DNA from: Bacteroidales bacterium
GTDB lineage: Bacteria > Bacteroidota > Bacteroidia > Bacteroidales > JAADGE01
Reading direction: 5' to 3'
DNA length: 64,000 nucleotides
Assembly: GCA_021648725.1 (NCBI GenBank)
Contig: JAKISF010000018.1
Location: 1-64,000 of the forward strand
A model generated the notes under the pieces. The model was not told the origin of the DNA. It saw only the letters and a list, made by a program, of their open reading frames with translations, and ran no database searches. Positions 38,310 through 48,951 of the stretch are shown one piece after another (position 1 is the stretch's first letter; each line of letters opens with the position of its first letter). The translations under genes and the position numbers were made by a program.

Positions 38310-39566
38310 ATGAAAATAAAGTTATTAATTCTGCTATTTCTGACAATTATAAGTGCATCAACAAAAGCCCAATTTGAAGTTCAAGGTATTATTCGTCCGA
38401 GATTTGAATTCAGGAACGGATACAGCAGCATGAGAAATGATACAACCACTCCGGCAGCCTTTGTTTCTCAAAGAAGCAGGTTGAATTTTGCATATAAAAC
38501 TGATAAATTAGAAACAAAATTTTCAATATTTGATTTTCGAGTTTGGGGCGATCAAGTTTGGAAAAAAGATATTGCATCAATGGGCTTGCACGAAGCGTGG
38601 GCAAAAATTAATTTTAATGAGGCGTGGTCGATAAAATTGGGAAGGCAAGAACTTAAATACGATAACAGCCGATTAATTTCACCCGTAAATTGGAATCAAA
38701 TAGGTACAGCACACGATGCTCTTTTAATTAAATACAGAAGCGAAAAATTATTAATTGATTTCGGAACTGCCTGGAATCAATCTACTCAAAACAAATTCGG
38801 AACAGACTATACTTTCAGCGACTCATATTATAAATCGCTAAATTTTTTATGGCTACGGAAGAAGTTTAATAAATTTACAATATCTTCATTAAATGTTTTA
38901 GACGGAAATCAAGATTTAACAAAACCTGAATTACAACATTTTCGTTTTACGGGAGGAATTGTTCCGGAATATAAAACAAATAAATTTCATATAACTGCAC
39001 GTATTTTCGGGCAAACCGGAGAATTGCAAAATACACAAAAAGTTGAAGCATTTTATACAAATATTGATTTTATTTATTCGGTTTCCGATAAAATTAAACT
39101 TGCAACAGGAAATGAAATAAAAAGCGGAAATAATGCTCTCGATTCATTAAATAAAACAAGTAAAGCATTTGATATTATTTACGGAGGACGGCATAAATTT
39201 AACGGAAGAATTGATTATTTCAGTATTCCTGCCACTACAAAAGGTGCAGGTTTAATTGATTCATACTTTAAAGCAAATTATAAATTCTCAAAGCAAACAA
39301 GCTTGCTTGCCGAATATCATCATTTTATGTTACAAAATAATTATTTAAGTAATAATACCGTAATTGATAAATTTCTTGCTCACGAAATTGATTTTGTGCT
39401 TAAACATAAACTCAGCAAAGATGTAAGTTTTGAAACAGGTTATTCATTTATAATAGGAACCGAAAGTCTTGAAATTATTAAAGGGGGGAATAAGGACCTT
39501 TTTAATCATTGGTTTTATATGATGCTTTCGATTAACCCAACTTTCTTTAAATCAAAAAATAATTAA
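38310..39566 (+). CDS. Outer-membrane channel protein within the oxyanion operon
   Basis: A 418-aa protein with a signal peptide (LILLFLTIISASTKAQ) and alternating beta-strand pattern throughout, starting FEVQGIIRPRFEFRNGYSS and resembling the alginate-export-type porin family (SIKLGRQELKYDNSRLISP). It begins 3 nt after wtpA and ends 5 nt before wtpB, so it is embedded in the importer operon and probably serves as the outer-membrane entry channel for the oxyanion. That role is inferred from position only. Confidence 0.72.
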   Translation: MKIKLLILLFLTIISASTKAQFEVQGIIRPRFEFRNGYSSMRNDTTTPAAFVSQRSRLNFAYKTDKLETKFSIFDFRVWGDQVWKKDIASMGLHEAWAKINFNEAWSIKLGRQELKYDNSRLISPVNWNQIGTAHDALLIKYRSEKLLIDFGTAWNQSTQNKFGTDYTFSDSYYKSLNFLWLRKKFNKFTISSLNVLDGNQDLTKPELQHFRFTGGIVPEYKTNKFHITARIFGQTGELQNTQKVEAFYTNIDFIYSVSDKIKLATGNEIKSGNNALDSLNKTSKAFDIIYGGRHKFNGRIDYFSIPATTKGAGLIDSYFKANYKFSKQTSLLAEYHHFMLQNNYLSNNTVIDKFLAHEIDFVLKHKLSKDVSFETGYSFIIGTESLEIIKGGNKDLFNHWFYMMLSINPTFFKSKNN

Positions 39567-39571
39567 ACATT

Positions 39572-40369
39572 TTGAAATTTAACCTGTTACATTTATTCTT
39601 TACATTTTTGGGAGCATTAGTTTTGCTGTTCATAGTCGGACCGCTTGTAAGTATGTTCATTGCAACTTCTCCGATTGAAATTGTTGAAACGGTAAAAGAT
39701 GAAGAAGTTCAAAAAAGTATTTGGCTGACAATAGGAATATCAATGGGGGCAACTTTATTTTTTGCAACAGCATCAATCCCTTTTGCATATTTGTTAGCAA
39801 GAAAAGAGTTCGTTTTTAAGAAATTAGTAAAAAGCATTATTGATTTACCGATTGTTATTCCGCACTCGGCTGCCGGTATTGCTATTCTCGGAATTATTTC
39901 AAGAGATTCAATGCTCGGTAAAGCAGCTGATTCGGTAGGACTTAATTTTGTGGGGCATCCTATCGGAATTGGTTTAGCAATGGCTTTTGTAAGTATTCCG
40001 TTTTTAATTAATGCCGCACACGACGGTTTTAAAGCTGTTCCGATTCGGTTAGAACAAGCGGCATTAACTTTAAAGGCATCGCCGGCAAGAGTTTTCTTCA
40101 CGATTTCATTGCCTTTAGCGTGGCGAAATATTGTTTCGGGTTTAATTATGATGTTTGCAAGAGGAATGAGTGAGTTCGGTGCTGTTGTCATTGTTGCATA
40201 TCATCCGATGATTACACCGGTGTTAATTTATGAACGTTTCGGTGCATTCGGATTAAAATATGCTCGTCCGGTTTCTGTGGTTTTTATAATTGTTTGTGTG
40301 GTGGTTTTTATAGGATTAAGAATGTTGACTTCTAAAAAAAATCAATTAAGAATAAATAAAACTGTATAG
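39572..40369 (+). CDS. wtpB: Tungstate/molybdate ABC transporter permease
   Basis: A 265-aa inner-membrane permease with six hydrophobic segments and the EAA loop EQAALTLKASPARVFFTISL that contacts the ATPase. The region DLPIVIPHSAAGIAIL is typical of ModB/WtpB. The TTG start at 39572 is used because it lies 5 nt after the previous stop and keeps the first membrane helix. The ATPase gene follows after 2 nt. Confidence 0.88.
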   Translation: MKFNLLHLFFTFLGALVLLFIVGPLVSMFIATSPIEIVETVKDEEVQKSIWLTIGISMGATLFFATASIPFAYLLARKEFVFKKLVKSIIDLPIVIPHSAAGIAILGIISRDSMLGKAADSVGLNFVGHPIGIGLAMAFVSIPFLINAAHDGFKAVPIRLEQAALTLKASPARVFFTISLPLAWRNIVSGLIMMFARGMSEFGAVVIVAYHPMITPVLIYERFGAFGLKYARPVSVVFIIVCVVVFIGLRMLTSKKNQLRINKTV

Positions 40370-40371
40370 AT

Positions 40372-41409
40372 TTGCTTAGTTTAAAACATATTTATAAAGA
40401 TTTCGGTGATTTTTCATTAAATGACTTTTCAATTTCAGTAAATGAAGGAGATTATTTTGTTTTGCTGGGTGAATCAGGAGCCGGAAAATCAATTATTTTA
40501 GAACTTATTTCAGGTCTGTTTATGCCTGATTCGGGAACTATTCATTTTAAAGAACAAGATATTACAAAAACGAGCATTCAGAAAAGAGATTTCGGACTTG
40601 TTTTCCAAGACTATGCAATTTTTCCGCACTTTAATGTTTTTGACAATATTGCTTATTCCCTCAAAAACAAACATCTGTCAAAAAAGGAAATTAAAAATAA
40701 AGTTAAAGAAATCGCCGAAAAAGTTGAGATATTACACTTAATAAAAAGAAAAACAACAACACTTTCAGGCGGAGAACTGCAAAGAGTTGCTCTTGCCCGA
40801 ACTTTAATTTTAAAACCTAAATGCTTATTATTAGACGAACCTTTTGGCTCAATAGACATTAAAATAAAAGAAAGTTTACAAAACTTATTGCGAAAGTTGA
40901 ATAAACAAGGTCAAACAATTATTCATGTAACGCATGATTACGAAGAAGCTTTAAGTTTGGCAAGCAAGATTGCAGTTATTCATAAAGGAAAACTTATTCA
41001 AGAAGGAAAACCTGAATATATTTTTAAAAATCCTAAAAATGAGTTTGTAGCTAAATTTACGGGTATTAAAAATTTCTTTAAAGCAAAATATACTTCAATA
41101 AATAAGGTATTAGTTGAGAATAAATTAAGTATCAGAATTAATCCGAATGAAAAAATGCATGAAGGTTATGTAATGATTCCCGGCGAAACAATTGTTTTGT
41201 CTGAGAAAGAGCAAAAGTCAAGTGCAATTAACAATTTTAAAGGTATAATAATAAATATAATATCCTCACGATACGGAAAAGAAATTATAGTTGATATAGG
41301 AATTCCTATTTCAGTTAATATTACGGAAGAATCAACTCAAAATCTCAATTTAGCAGAAGGAAAAGAAATTTGGCTAAGTTTTAAAGTTAATTCGGTTAAA
41401 TTTATATAA
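40372..41409 (+). CDS. wtpC: Tungstate/molybdate ABC transporter ATPase
   Basis: A 345-aa ATPase: Walker A in GESGAGKSIILE, Q-loop in LVFQDYAIFPHF, signature TLSGGELQRVALAR, Walker B in CLLLDEPFGSID, H-loop in IHVTHDYEEAL, then a C-terminal TOBE-like domain (about 235-345) that may bind the oxyanion and regulate transport. A TTG start at 40372 gives LSLKHIYKDFGDFSL, the normal ABC start. Last gene of the operon. Confidence 0.9.
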   Translation: MLSLKHIYKDFGDFSLNDFSISVNEGDYFVLLGESGAGKSIILELISGLFMPDSGTIHFKEQDITKTSIQKRDFGLVFQDYAIFPHFNVFDNIAYSLKNKHLSKKEIKNKVKEIAEKVEILHLIKRKTTTLSGGELQRVALARTLILKPKCLLLDEPFGSIDIKIKESLQNLLRKLNKQGQTIIHVTHDYEEALSLASKIAVIHKGKLIQEGKPEYIFKNPKNEFVAKFTGIKNFFKAKYTSINKVLVENKLSIRINPNEKMHEGYVMIPGETIVLSEKEQKSSAINNFKGIIINIISSRYGKEIIVDIGIPISVNITEESTQNLNLAEGKEIWLSFKVNSVKFI

Positions 41410-41498
41410 ATTTCATGTAAAATATAAAATTTGCAACCCTTTATTGTTATATGCTGTGGTAAATATACATAAAAAGATATTTTGGTTAACCGTAAAAC

Positions 41499-42863
41499 TT
41501 ACAATAAAACTGCTTCAATCATTTCCTCGGCAGAAACCAATTTCTGCTCTCCTGTTTCCATATTCTTCAATGTAAATTTATTTTCATTTATTTCATTTTC
41601 TCCGGCAAGTACAACAAAAGGAATTTTATTGTTATTTGCATATTTCATTTGTTTTTTCATTTTGCTGTTATCAGGAAAAATTTCAGAGTTAATACCTTTT
41701 TCTCTGAGTTTTTGTAAAGCTGCCAAACAATATTTTTCTTCTTTATCGCCGAAATTTACAAACATTAATTTCACGTTTGATGAAGTTTCCTTCGGGAATC
41801 GGTTAAGATTTTCTAAAACATCAAATATGCGGTCAGCTCCGAAGGAGATTCCCACCCCTGAAACATCTTTAAGACCGAAAATACCCGTTAAATCATCATA
41901 TCTGCCGCCTCCGCAAATACTTCCGATTTGAATTTCATCAGAAACAACTTCGAAAATTGCACCGGTATAATAAGATAAACCTCTTGCCAGTGTTAAATCA
42001 AGTTCAACTTTATTGTTGAATTTAAACAGACTTAAATACGAAAATAATTTTTCAATTTCAACAATTCCGCTGACACCCGAATCGGTTTCTCCGAGAAACT
42101 TTTCGATACATTGCATTTGTTCATTATAAGTTCCACCGATATTAAACATCGGTTCGAGCAAATTAAGTGCTTCGCCCGTAATTCCTGCTTGTTCTAATTC
42201 TTGATAAACTTTTTCGTGTCCTATTTTATCTAATTTATCAATTGCTGTCGTAATTGCCGTTAGTTTTTCGGGATAACCGATTCGTTCTGCAATTCCGGCA
42301 AGCAATTTTCTGTTGTTTATTTTAATTGTCACTTTTAGGTTCAGTTTTGTAAAAACTTCATCAATCATTTGAACAATCTCTAATTCATTTATTAAAGAAT
42401 TGCTTCCTACAACATCTGCATCACATTGGTAAAACTCTCGGTAACGTCCTTTTTGAGGTCTGTCGGCACGCCAAACAGGCTGAATTTGAAAACGTTTAAA
42501 CGGAAATGTTATTTCATTTTGATGTTGAACTACGTAACGTGCAAAAGGTACGGTTAAATCATATCTTAAACCTTTTTCGGCAACGAGATGTGCCATTTTT
42601 GCAGTATTTCTGTCGCAAAGTTCGGAATCTGTAACTTTCTTTAAAAAATTGCCTGAATTTAATATTTTAAATAATAACTTATCTCCCTCTTCACCGTATT
42701 TTCCGGTTAGGGTTGATAAGTTTTCCATTGCCGGTGTTTCTAATTGCTTGTATGCAAATTTTTTGAACACATCTTTGATTGTATCGAAGATATAATTTCT
42801 TTTTGCTAATATTCTTGGGGAGAAATCTCTTGTTCCTTTCGGTATTCCGGGTAAATTTGCCAT
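41499..42863 (-). CDS. hisS: Histidyl-tRNA synthetase
   Basis: Class II aminoacyl-tRNA synthetase charging tRNA-His. The 454-aa protein starts [14 protein letters not shown], has motif 2 around [20 protein letters not shown] (first part [12 protein letters not shown]), histidine-binding [16 protein letters not shown] and [11 protein letters not shown], motif 3 in [10 protein letters not shown], and an anticodon-binding C-terminal domain. I choose the ATG at 42863; the ATG at 42899 lies inside the infB terminator. Confidence 0.95.
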   Translation of the reverse strand: MANLPGIPKGTRDFSPRILAKRNYIFDTIKDVFKKFAYKQLETPAMENLSTLTGKYGEEGDKLLFKILNSGNFLKKVTDSELCDRNTAKMAHLVAEKGLRYDLTVPFARYVVQHQNEITFPFKRFQIQPVWRADRPQKGRYREFYQCDADVVGSNSLINELEIVQMIDEVFTKLNLKVTIKINNRKLLAGIAERIGYPEKLTAITTAIDKLDKIGHEKVYQELEQAGITGEALNLLEPMFNIGGTYNEQMQCIEKFLGETDSGVSGIVEIEKLFSYLSLFKFNNKVELDLTLARGLSYYTGAIFEVVSDEIQIGSICGGGRYDDLTGIFGLKDVSGVGISFGADRIFDVLENLNRFPKETSSNVKLMFVNFGDKEEKYCLAALQKLREKGINSEIFPDNSKMKKQMKYANNNKIPFVVLAGENEINENKFTLKNMETGEQKLVSAEEMIEAVLL

Positions 42864-42880
42864 ATTAAAATTTCGTAATT

Positions 42881-42915
42881 CAAAAAAAATGCCCTGCAAA
42901 GATACAGAGCATTTT
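42881..42915 (-). terminator. Terminator after infB
   Basis: An 11-position stem with one mismatch (42886-42896 with 42905-42915), 8-nt loop, followed by T residues on the minus strand. It ends the rimP-nusA-infB unit and separates it from hisS. Confidence 0.8.
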
Positions 42916-42933
42916 ATGTATTAAAAATATTTA

Positions 42934-45834
42934 TTACAATTTTCTTGCAGTTTCAGTTTCTCTGTATGATTCGACAATATCTCCGACTTTAATATCATTA
43001 AAATTTTCGATATTTAAACCGCATTCCATTCCTGAAACAACTTCTTTTGCCTCATCTTTAAATCTTCGTAACGAACCGAGTTCTCCTTGATACTTTACGA
43101 TACCTTCGCGAATTAATCTGATTTTATCATCTCTGTGAATTTTTCCGTCAAGAACAAAACAACCTGCAACTTTACCTGATTTTGAAACTTTAAATACTTC
43201 ACGAACTTCAACAGTAGCAGTAATTTCTTCTTTAATTTCAGGAGAAAGCATACCTTCCATTGCGAGTTTTAATTCTTCAATTGCTTGATATATAATAGAA
43301 TATAGTCTGATATCAACTTCTTCTTTTTCTGCAAGTTTTTTTGCTGCAAGAGCAGGTCTTACTTGGAATCCTACAATAATTGCATCGGAAGCTGCTGCTA
43401 ACATAACATCTGCTTCTGAAATTTGACCTACACCTTTATGTATTACTTTTATTTGAATTTCGTCTGTTCCGAGTTTTACTAATGAGTCAGCAATTGCTTC
43501 AACAGAACCGATAACATCACCTTTTATAATAATATTAATTTCTTGGAAGTTTCCTAATTGAAGTCTTCTTCCGATTTCATCAAGTGTAATGTGTTTATGT
43601 GTACGGAATGTTTGTTCTCTGAGTATTCGTTTATTTTTAATTGCAATTTCTCTTGCTTCTTTCTCGCTTTTCATTACATAAAAAGTTTCGCCGGCTTGCG
43701 GTGCTCCGTCTAAACCGAGAATTTGGACGGGAGTAGAAGGTCCTGCTTCCTGAACTTTATTATTTCGCTCGTCATACATTGCTTTAATTTTGCCTGAATG
43801 AGCACCTGCTAATAAAATATCTCCGATTTTTAATGTTCCGGTTTGAACTAAAATTGTTGATATATAGCCTCTGCCTTTGTCAAGTTCAGCTTCAATAATT
43901 GTTCCTTTTGCCGGTCTGTTAGGGTTAGCTCTTAATTCAAGCATTTCTGAGGCTAAAACTACTTCCTCCATTAATTTGTCAACATTTGTTCCGTGCTTTG
44001 CGGAAATGTTGGCAGATTGGTATTTACCTCCCCATTCTTCAATCAAAAGATTTTTTTCTGCTAATTCTTGTTTAATTCTTTCAGGGTCTGCACCGGGCTT
44101 GTCAATTTTATTAATTGCAAATACAATCGGAACATCAGCAGCTTTTGCATGGCTTATTGCTTCTTCTGTTTGCGGCATTATATTATCATCGGCAGCGACA
44201 ATAATTATTGCAATATCTGTTACTTTTGCACCTCTTGCACGCATTGCGGTAAATGCTTCGTGACCGGGAGTATCAAGAAAAGTAATTCTTTTACCGCCTT
44301 TTATAACAACGCTGTATGCACCGATATGTTGAGTTATTCCTCCGGCTTCGCCTGCAATTACATTTGCATCTCGAATAAAGTCAAGTAGTGATGTTTTTCC
44401 GTGATCTACATGCCCCATAACCGTAACAATAGGGGGTCTTGATTCTAAATCTTCTTCTTTATCAACGAATGTATCAATATCTTCACCTTCTGTTGCTGAA
44501 ATAAATTGTATTTCAAATCCGTATTCTTCAGCAATGATACCTATTACTTCGGCATCTAATCGTGAATTTATCGTAACCATTTTTCCGAGATCAAAACTTG
44601 TTTTAATTACCTCATTTACAGAAATATCCATTAGTTTTGAAAGTTCATTGGCAGAAATAAATTCTGTTACTTTAAGAATAGACTTTTCTTTTTCTTGAAG
44701 TTGAATTTCTTCTTGAATATGTTGTTGAACTTCTTCTCTTTTTTTACGTCTGTGTTTTACAGATGTTTTTTTGGATTTATTGGTTAATTTTGCAAGAGTA
44801 TCTCTTACTTGTTTTTGAACATCTTCTTGGCTGACTTCTTCTTTTTTCTTGTATCTTCGGTTTTTACTTGTTTGTTTGGTTTTTTCTGCAACAGCACCGG
44901 CGGCGGCATTAACCGGTTTTCTTATTCTTTTTCTGCGTTTTTTTCTTCTGCTTTCAATACTTGCATTTTTATTATCTTTTGCAGCTTTCGGATCTTTTTT
45001 CTTTTTTTCTTCTATTACAATTTTTCCGACAACTTTGGGTCCTGTCAGTTGTTTAACTTCTGTTTTTATAAAGTTTTTTTCTTCTGCTTCAATTTTCCTT
45101 TTTTCTTCTAATATTTTTTCTGCTTCAATTTTTTCTGCTTCAATTTTTATTTGCTCTTTTTCTGCTTTTTGCTTTTCAATTAATGCTTTTTCATTTGCTT
45201 CTATTGTAGCTAATTTTCTTTTTTCTCTTTCTTCTTTTCTCTCTTTTGCTGTTTTTTTATCAGGTTTTGTTTTTGTATTAATCTTATCCAGATCTATTTT
45301 TCCTTTAATTTTTATTGCATTTTCTTCTTTCTCTGTCTCTTTCTTTTCAACTACAACATCTTCCTTTTTCTTTTCGACTTTTTTAGTTGCAGTTTTTTCT
45401 GTTTCTTTTTTTTCGGCTTTATCTGCGGTTTTTTTCGACTTTTTTTCTTCTTCAACCGGCATTGAAACTTCAACTTTTTTTACTTCTTCACTTTTATCTT
45501 TTTCGGTTATCTTATTTTCTTTTTCTTCAACAATTTTTTCGTTATCAAAAACAATTTCTTCAACACCATCTTCTATAAGTTCTTCTGGATTTTCTTCAAC
45601 ACTTTCTTCTCTTTCTTTTTTTTGTCTTAATAATTTTTCAGATTCTTCTTTTACCAGTTTATCTGAACTGAACTTTTTCAATAACAATTCATATCCTTCT
45701 GCGGAAACTTTTGCATTAGGTCGAGCCTCAACTTCAATACTGTTGTTTTGAAGATGTTCAATCAGATGCTCAATACCAACATTAAGTTCTCTTGCTATTT
45801 GATTTAATCTTTTTATTTTTTTAATCTCAGCCAT
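42934..45834 (-). CDS. infB: Translation initiation factor IF-2
   Basis: GTPase that places initiator tRNA on the ribosome. The 966-aa protein has an N-terminal IF2N domain ([18 protein letters not shown]), a very long Lys/Glu-rich linker (about 70-370), a second IF2N segment ([18 protein letters not shown]), G1 in [15 protein letters not shown]3 in [11 protein letters not shown]4 in [12 protein letters not shown] and the beta-barrel domains II and IV. The ATG at 45834 ([12 protein letters not shown]) is preferred over one 15 nt upstream. Third gene of the rimP operon, 105 nt after nusA. Confidence 0.96.
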   Translation of the reverse strand: MAEIKKIKRLNQIARELNVGIEHLIEHLQNNSIEVEARPNAKVSAEGYELLLKKFSSDKLVKEESEKLLRQKKEREESVEENPEELIEDGVEEIVFDNEKIVEEKENKITEKDKSEEVKKVEVSMPVEEEKKSKKTADKAEKKETEKTATKKVEKKKEDVVVEKKETEKEENAIKIKGKIDLDKINTKTKPDKKTAKERKEEREKRKLATIEANEKALIEKQKAEKEQIKIEAEKIEAEKILEEKRKIEAEEKNFIKTEVKQLTGPKVVGKIVIEEKKKKDPKAAKDNKNASIESRRKKRRKRIRKPVNAAAGAVAEKTKQTSKNRRYKKKEEVSQEDVQKQVRDTLAKLTNKSKKTSVKHRRKKREEVQQHIQEEIQLQEKEKSILKVTEFISANELSKLMDISVNEVIKTSFDLGKMVTINSRLDAEVIGIIAEEYGFEIQFISATEGEDIDTFVDKEEDLESRPPIVTVMGHVDHGKTSLLDFIRDANVIAGEAGGITQHIGAYSVVIKGGKRITFLDTPGHEAFTAMRARGAKVTDIAIIIVAADDNIMPQTEEAISHAKAADVPIVFAINKIDKPGADPERIKQELAEKNLLIEEWGGKYQSANISAKHGTNVDKLMEEVVLASEMLELRANPNRPAKGTIIEAELDKGRGYISTILVQTGTLKIGDILLAGAHSGKIKAMYDERNNKVQEAGPSTPVQILGLDGAPQAGETFYVMKSEKEAREIAIKNKRILREQTFRTHKHITLDEIGRRLQLGNFQEINIIIKGDVIGSVEAIADSLVKLGTDEIQIKVIHKGVGQISEADVMLAAASDAIIVGFQVRPALAAKKLAEKEEVDIRLYSIIYQAIEELKLAMEGMLSPEIKEEITATVEVREVFKVSKSGKVAGCFVLDGKIHRDDKIRLIREGIVKYQGELGSLRRFKDEAKEVVSGMECGLNIENFNDIKVGDIVESYRETETARKL

Positions 45835-45939
45835 ATAAATTTTTAACAAATTCAGAATCTTTTAAAATGACTCTATTTAAAATCAATTTACCTCTGTATC
45901 AGGCAATATTAATACAAATTTTCTTTTATGAAAACAAAT

Positions 45940-47190
45940 TTACTTGTTTTCTTCAAATTCTTTATTAAGAACTTCAAGCACTTTGTCAACTGTTTCATCT
46001 TCTAAATCAGTTCTTTTTATTAATTCTTCTCTTGATATTTTAAGAACGCTTTTTGCCGTGTCGCATCCTATTGATTTAAATGTTTCTAAAACCCATTCAT
46101 CAATTTCGTCTCTAAATTCCATTATATCAACATCTTCTTCAATTTCTCCTTCATCGACATTTCTAAAAACATCAATTTCATAACCTACTAATTTTCCGGC
46201 AAGTTTGATATTCATCCCTCCTTTTCCGATAGCTTTTGAAACTTCTTCCGGATCCAAGTACACTTCAACCCTTGATTCGTCTTCAATTACTATTACTTTA
46301 TTAATTTTAGCGGGACTTAAAGCTCTTTGAATATATAATTTCAGGTTTTCGGAATAATTAATAACATCAATGTTTTCGTTTTTAAGTTCTCTAACGATAC
46401 CGTGAATACGAGCTCCTTTCATTCCGACACAAGCACCGACGGGATCAATTCTGTCGTCATAAGATTCAACTGCAACTTTTGCTCTTTCGCCTGCTACTCT
46501 TACAATTTTTTTGATAGTGATTAAACCGTCATAAATTTCAGGTACTTCAAGTTCAAAAAGTCGTTCTAAAAAAGTCGATGATGTTCTGGATAATATAATT
46601 AAAGGTGTGTTGTTTTTCATTTCAACTTTCTCAACAACAGCTCTTAATGTATCTCCTTTTCTGAAAAAATCAGAAGGAATCTGCTCTGTACGAGGTAATA
46701 TCATTTCATTTTCTTCATCATCAAGTATTAGCATTTCTTTTTTCCATACTTGATAAACTTCTCCGGTAACAATATCTCCGACTCTGTCTTTGTATCTTAA
46801 ATAGATATTCTCTCTTTCTAATTGTAAAATTTTAGATGAAAGGTTTTGTCTTAAAGACAGAATACTTCTTCTTCCGAAGTCTGCTAATTTTACTTCATCC
46901 GCAAACTCTTCACCAACTTCATAATCTTCATCAATTTTATGAACATCGCTTATTGAAATTTGCATATTTTCATCTTCTACTTTACCGTCTTCAACTACTT
47001 CACGATTTCGCCAGATTTCAAAATCTCCTTTATCTATATTTATAATAAAATCATAATTATCGGAAGTACCATATTGCTTTTCAAATACACTTCTGAAAAC
47101 TTCTTCCAGAACTCCCATCATTGTAGCTCTGTCAATGTCTTTATTTTCTTTAAAATTAGCAAAAGTATCAATTAAGTTAAGATTATCCAT
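45940..47190 (-). CDS. nusA: Transcription factor NusA
   Basis: Binds RNA polymerase and controls pausing, termination and antitermination. The 416-aa protein has the N-terminal polymerase-binding domain, an S1 domain (GDIVTGEVYQVWKKEMLIL), and two KH domains (AKVAVESYDDRIDPVGACVG; VSKAIGKGGMNIKLAGKLVG), the length typical of NusA without the C-terminal acidic repeats of E. coli. It lies 14 nt downstream of rimP. A hairpin in the operon leader could allow control by NusA itself. Confidence 0.95.
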   Translation of the reverse strand: MDNLNLIDTFANFKENKDIDRATMMGVLEEVFRSVFEKQYGTSDNYDFIINIDKGDFEIWRNREVVEDGKVEDENMQISISDVHKIDEDYEVGEEFADEVKLADFGRRSILSLRQNLSSKILQLERENIYLRYKDRVGDIVTGEVYQVWKKEMLILDDEENEMILPRTEQIPSDFFRKGDTLRAVVEKVEMKNNTPLIILSRTSSTFLERLFELEVPEIYDGLITIKKIVRVAGERAKVAVESYDDRIDPVGACVGMKGARIHGIVRELKNENIDVINYSENLKLYIQRALSPAKINKVIVIEDESRVEVYLDPEEVSKAIGKGGMNIKLAGKLVGYEIDVFRNVDEGEIEEDVDIMEFRDEIDEWVLETFKSIGCDTAKSVLKISREELIKRTDLEDETVDKVLEVLNKEFEENK

Positions 47191-47204
47191 TGCTTGTAAT
47201 ATTT

Positions 47205-47684
47205 TTAAAATGTTATTATAACTTTTACCTGTTTAATATGTTCGAACTTAAAAATTTGTTCTTTTTCAAGTTCAGTCTCAGCTTTTTTCTTTACTTTTTT
47301 ATTATTCGGTTTAATTGTGAATTCAGAATCAGAAACTTTTATAAGTTCCCCTATGTGTTTGTCTCCTTCTGCTGTTTGCACTTCAACCGTTTTTCCGATA
47401 TTTTTTTTGTATTGTTTTAAAACTTTAAATGGTTTGTCTATACCTGCAGAAGAAACGACAAGTTCAAAATCTTCATTTTCTCTATCTAATTTTTCTTCAA
47501 TATTTTTGCTCAACATTGCACAATCTGCAACTTTTGCTCCGTTAAAACTATCTATAAAAACAGTTATTCTGTTATCATTAGAAACTTTTGCATCTACAAA
47601 AAATATATCACTATCTTGAAATTTATCAATTTCAAGACTTAATATTTTATTTGAAATATTTACAATTTGTTCTTTGTTTATCAT
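47205..47684 (-). CDS. rimP: Ribosome maturation factor RimP
   Basis: Assists 30S subunit maturation. The 159-aa protein has the RimP pattern: DRITVFIDSFNGAKVADCAM, then LSKNIEEKLDRE, then ELVVSSAGIDKPFKVLKQYK (motif SSAGIDKP, where many species have SSPGLDRP). First gene of rimP-nusA-infB with a well-matched promoter at 47751-47781. Confidence 0.93.
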   Translation of the reverse strand: MINKEQIVNISNKILSLEIDKFQDSDIFFVDAKVSNDNRITVFIDSFNGAKVADCAMLSKNIEEKLDRENEDFELVVSSAGIDKPFKVLKQYKKNIGKTVEVQTAEGDKHIGELIKVSDSEFTIKPNNKKVKKKAETELEKEQIFKFEHIKQVKVIITF

Positions 47685-47695
47685 TTATTTGATAA

Positions 47696-47725
47696 TAAAA
47701 CAGGGGACTAATGCAAGCCCCCCTG
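47696..47725 (-). terminator. Terminator-like hairpin in the rimP operon leader
   Basis: CAGGGG (47701-47706) pairs with CCCCTG (47720-47725), with three more possible inner pairs across a one-base bulge, and on the minus strand TTTTATT follows. It lies downstream of the rimP promoter, about 20 nt after the predicted start, and 17 nt before the rimP ATG. It may be an attenuator or simply the terminator of the upstream glycosyltransferase gene. Confidence 0.65.
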
Positions 47726-47750
47726 AAACAATCAAACCATTTTCTGCGTG

Positions 47751-47781
47751 CAAAGGTAAATAAATATGTTAATACATCAAA
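47751..47781 (-). promoter_or_regulatory. Promoter of the rimP-nusA-infB operon
   Basis: On the minus strand TTTG (47778-47781), a 19-nt spacer and TACCTTTG (47751-47758) form an exact Bacteroidota consensus promoter, starting about 60 nt before rimP. Confidence 0.75.
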
Positions 47782-47811
47782 ATTATATATAGTTTTTTAT
47801 TTTTTTGGTTT

Positions 47812-48951
47812 TCAGCTTTTTCGATTTTTTGTAATGCATTTTTCAGTATCTAAATAATCGGGATTAAATGAAGTTTTGATAATATCAATAAAAGATTCTT
47901 TTTGAAGATTATCAAATATACTGAAATCGGGTGTTAATTTGTTTAATTTATTAATTAATTGGGTTAATTTAAAGTTATCTTGATTTTCAAATACAAAGAG
48001 TCTTTTATTTTTAAGATGTTCTGCGAGGTACAATTGTTCAGTTTGTCCGGGAGTGGGTATTAATATTGCTTTTTTTCTTAATTTCACAAAATCCATAACG
48101 GAAGTATAACCTGCACGAGTTATTACAATTTCGGAAGATAAAATTGCTTCTTGAAGTTCATTTCCGGACAAATGATTTATATGTTCAATATTTTTATCTT
48201 TGAACGCTAATTTATTCTCAGGTTTACCGGAAACAATCAAAGTTTTATAAGTTGTTTTTTTTATTTGCGAATATACTTTTTCATAAAAAATAGTTCTTTG
48301 AGGTTCGGGACCTGAAAGAATAAAAATAATATCATATTTTTTTTCATACTTTTTTGTACTTGTTTTAAACCTTGAAATAGTACCGATAAAGTTATAAAAA
48401 TCCGGCAGTTTTGTTTTATGAGATAATTCTCCTGATAAGTTAATCTTACCACTAAAATCAGGTATTAAACATTTGTCAAATTTATGTATATATCTTTTTT
48501 GAATATTATTAATGAGTTTCTCAAAAAACTTATAATGTTTCGGTAGCTTAAGGAAAATTTGATGACTAATAAAAATGCTCGGAATTTTTCTTGAATAAAC
48601 TCCGTATCGATTATCTGAGATTATAAAATCAATATTTTCTTTTACAATTATTTTTTTTAGTTGTTTTTGTTCTTCTTTTATATTAAAAATAAATTTAGGA
48701 GTTTGAATCAAAAGTTTAAATATAAAAAAAGAACTTTTCCCTGAGTATTTCATTAATACAGAAGGCAATGTATAATGTTTTAAATCAGGGAACTCTGATT
48801 TAAGTAATTCTAAAGAAGATCCGGAGCCGGCTAATATTATTTCATAACCTGCACCGCTTAATTTATGTATCAAAGGAATATCTCTGACTGCGTGCCCTAA
48901 TCCCCAATCAAGCGGTGCTATTAATATTTTTTTATTATTCTTCCGATTCAA
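47812..48951 (-). CDS. MurG-like glycosyltransferase
   Basis: A 379-aa GT-B-fold protein. The N-terminal loop ILIAPLDWGLGHAVRDIPLI resembles the GxGHxxR/GHAxR loop of MurG and related enzymes, and the C-terminal half has the nucleotide-sugar site SSEIVITRAGYTSVMDFVKL with PTPGQTEQLYLAEHL (here SSEIVITRAGYTS and PTPGQTEQ). Acceptor and sugar are unknown; MurG itself normally sits in the mur cluster, so I do not use that name. Its start overlaps the end of the sodium symporter gene by 17 nt. Confidence 0.8.
   Translation of the reverse strand: MNRKNNKKILIAPLDWGLGHAVRDIPLIHKLSGAGYEIILAGSGSSLELLKSEFPDLKHYTLPSVLMKYSGKSSFFIFKLLIQTPKFIFNIKEEQKQLKKIIVKENIDFIISDNRYGVYSRKIPSIFISHQIFLKLPKHYKFFEKLINNIQKRYIHKFDKCLIPDFSGKINLSGELSHKTKLPDFYNFIGTISRFKTSTKKYEKKYDIIFILSGPEPQRTIFYEKVYSQIKKTTYKTLIVSGKPENKLAFKDKNIEHINHLSGNELQEAILSSEIVITRAGYTSVMDFVKLRKKAILIPTPGQTEQLYLAEHLKNKRLFVFENQDNFKLTQLINKLNKLTPDFSIFDNLQKESFIDIIKTSFNPDYLDTEKCITKNRKS

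Noticed and set aside
44849-45751. 300-aa plus-strand ORF rich in Ser and Phe opposite infB
   Set aside because: It is the antisense shadow of the Lys/Glu-rich IF-2 linker, whose codons read as Ser/Phe on the other strand.
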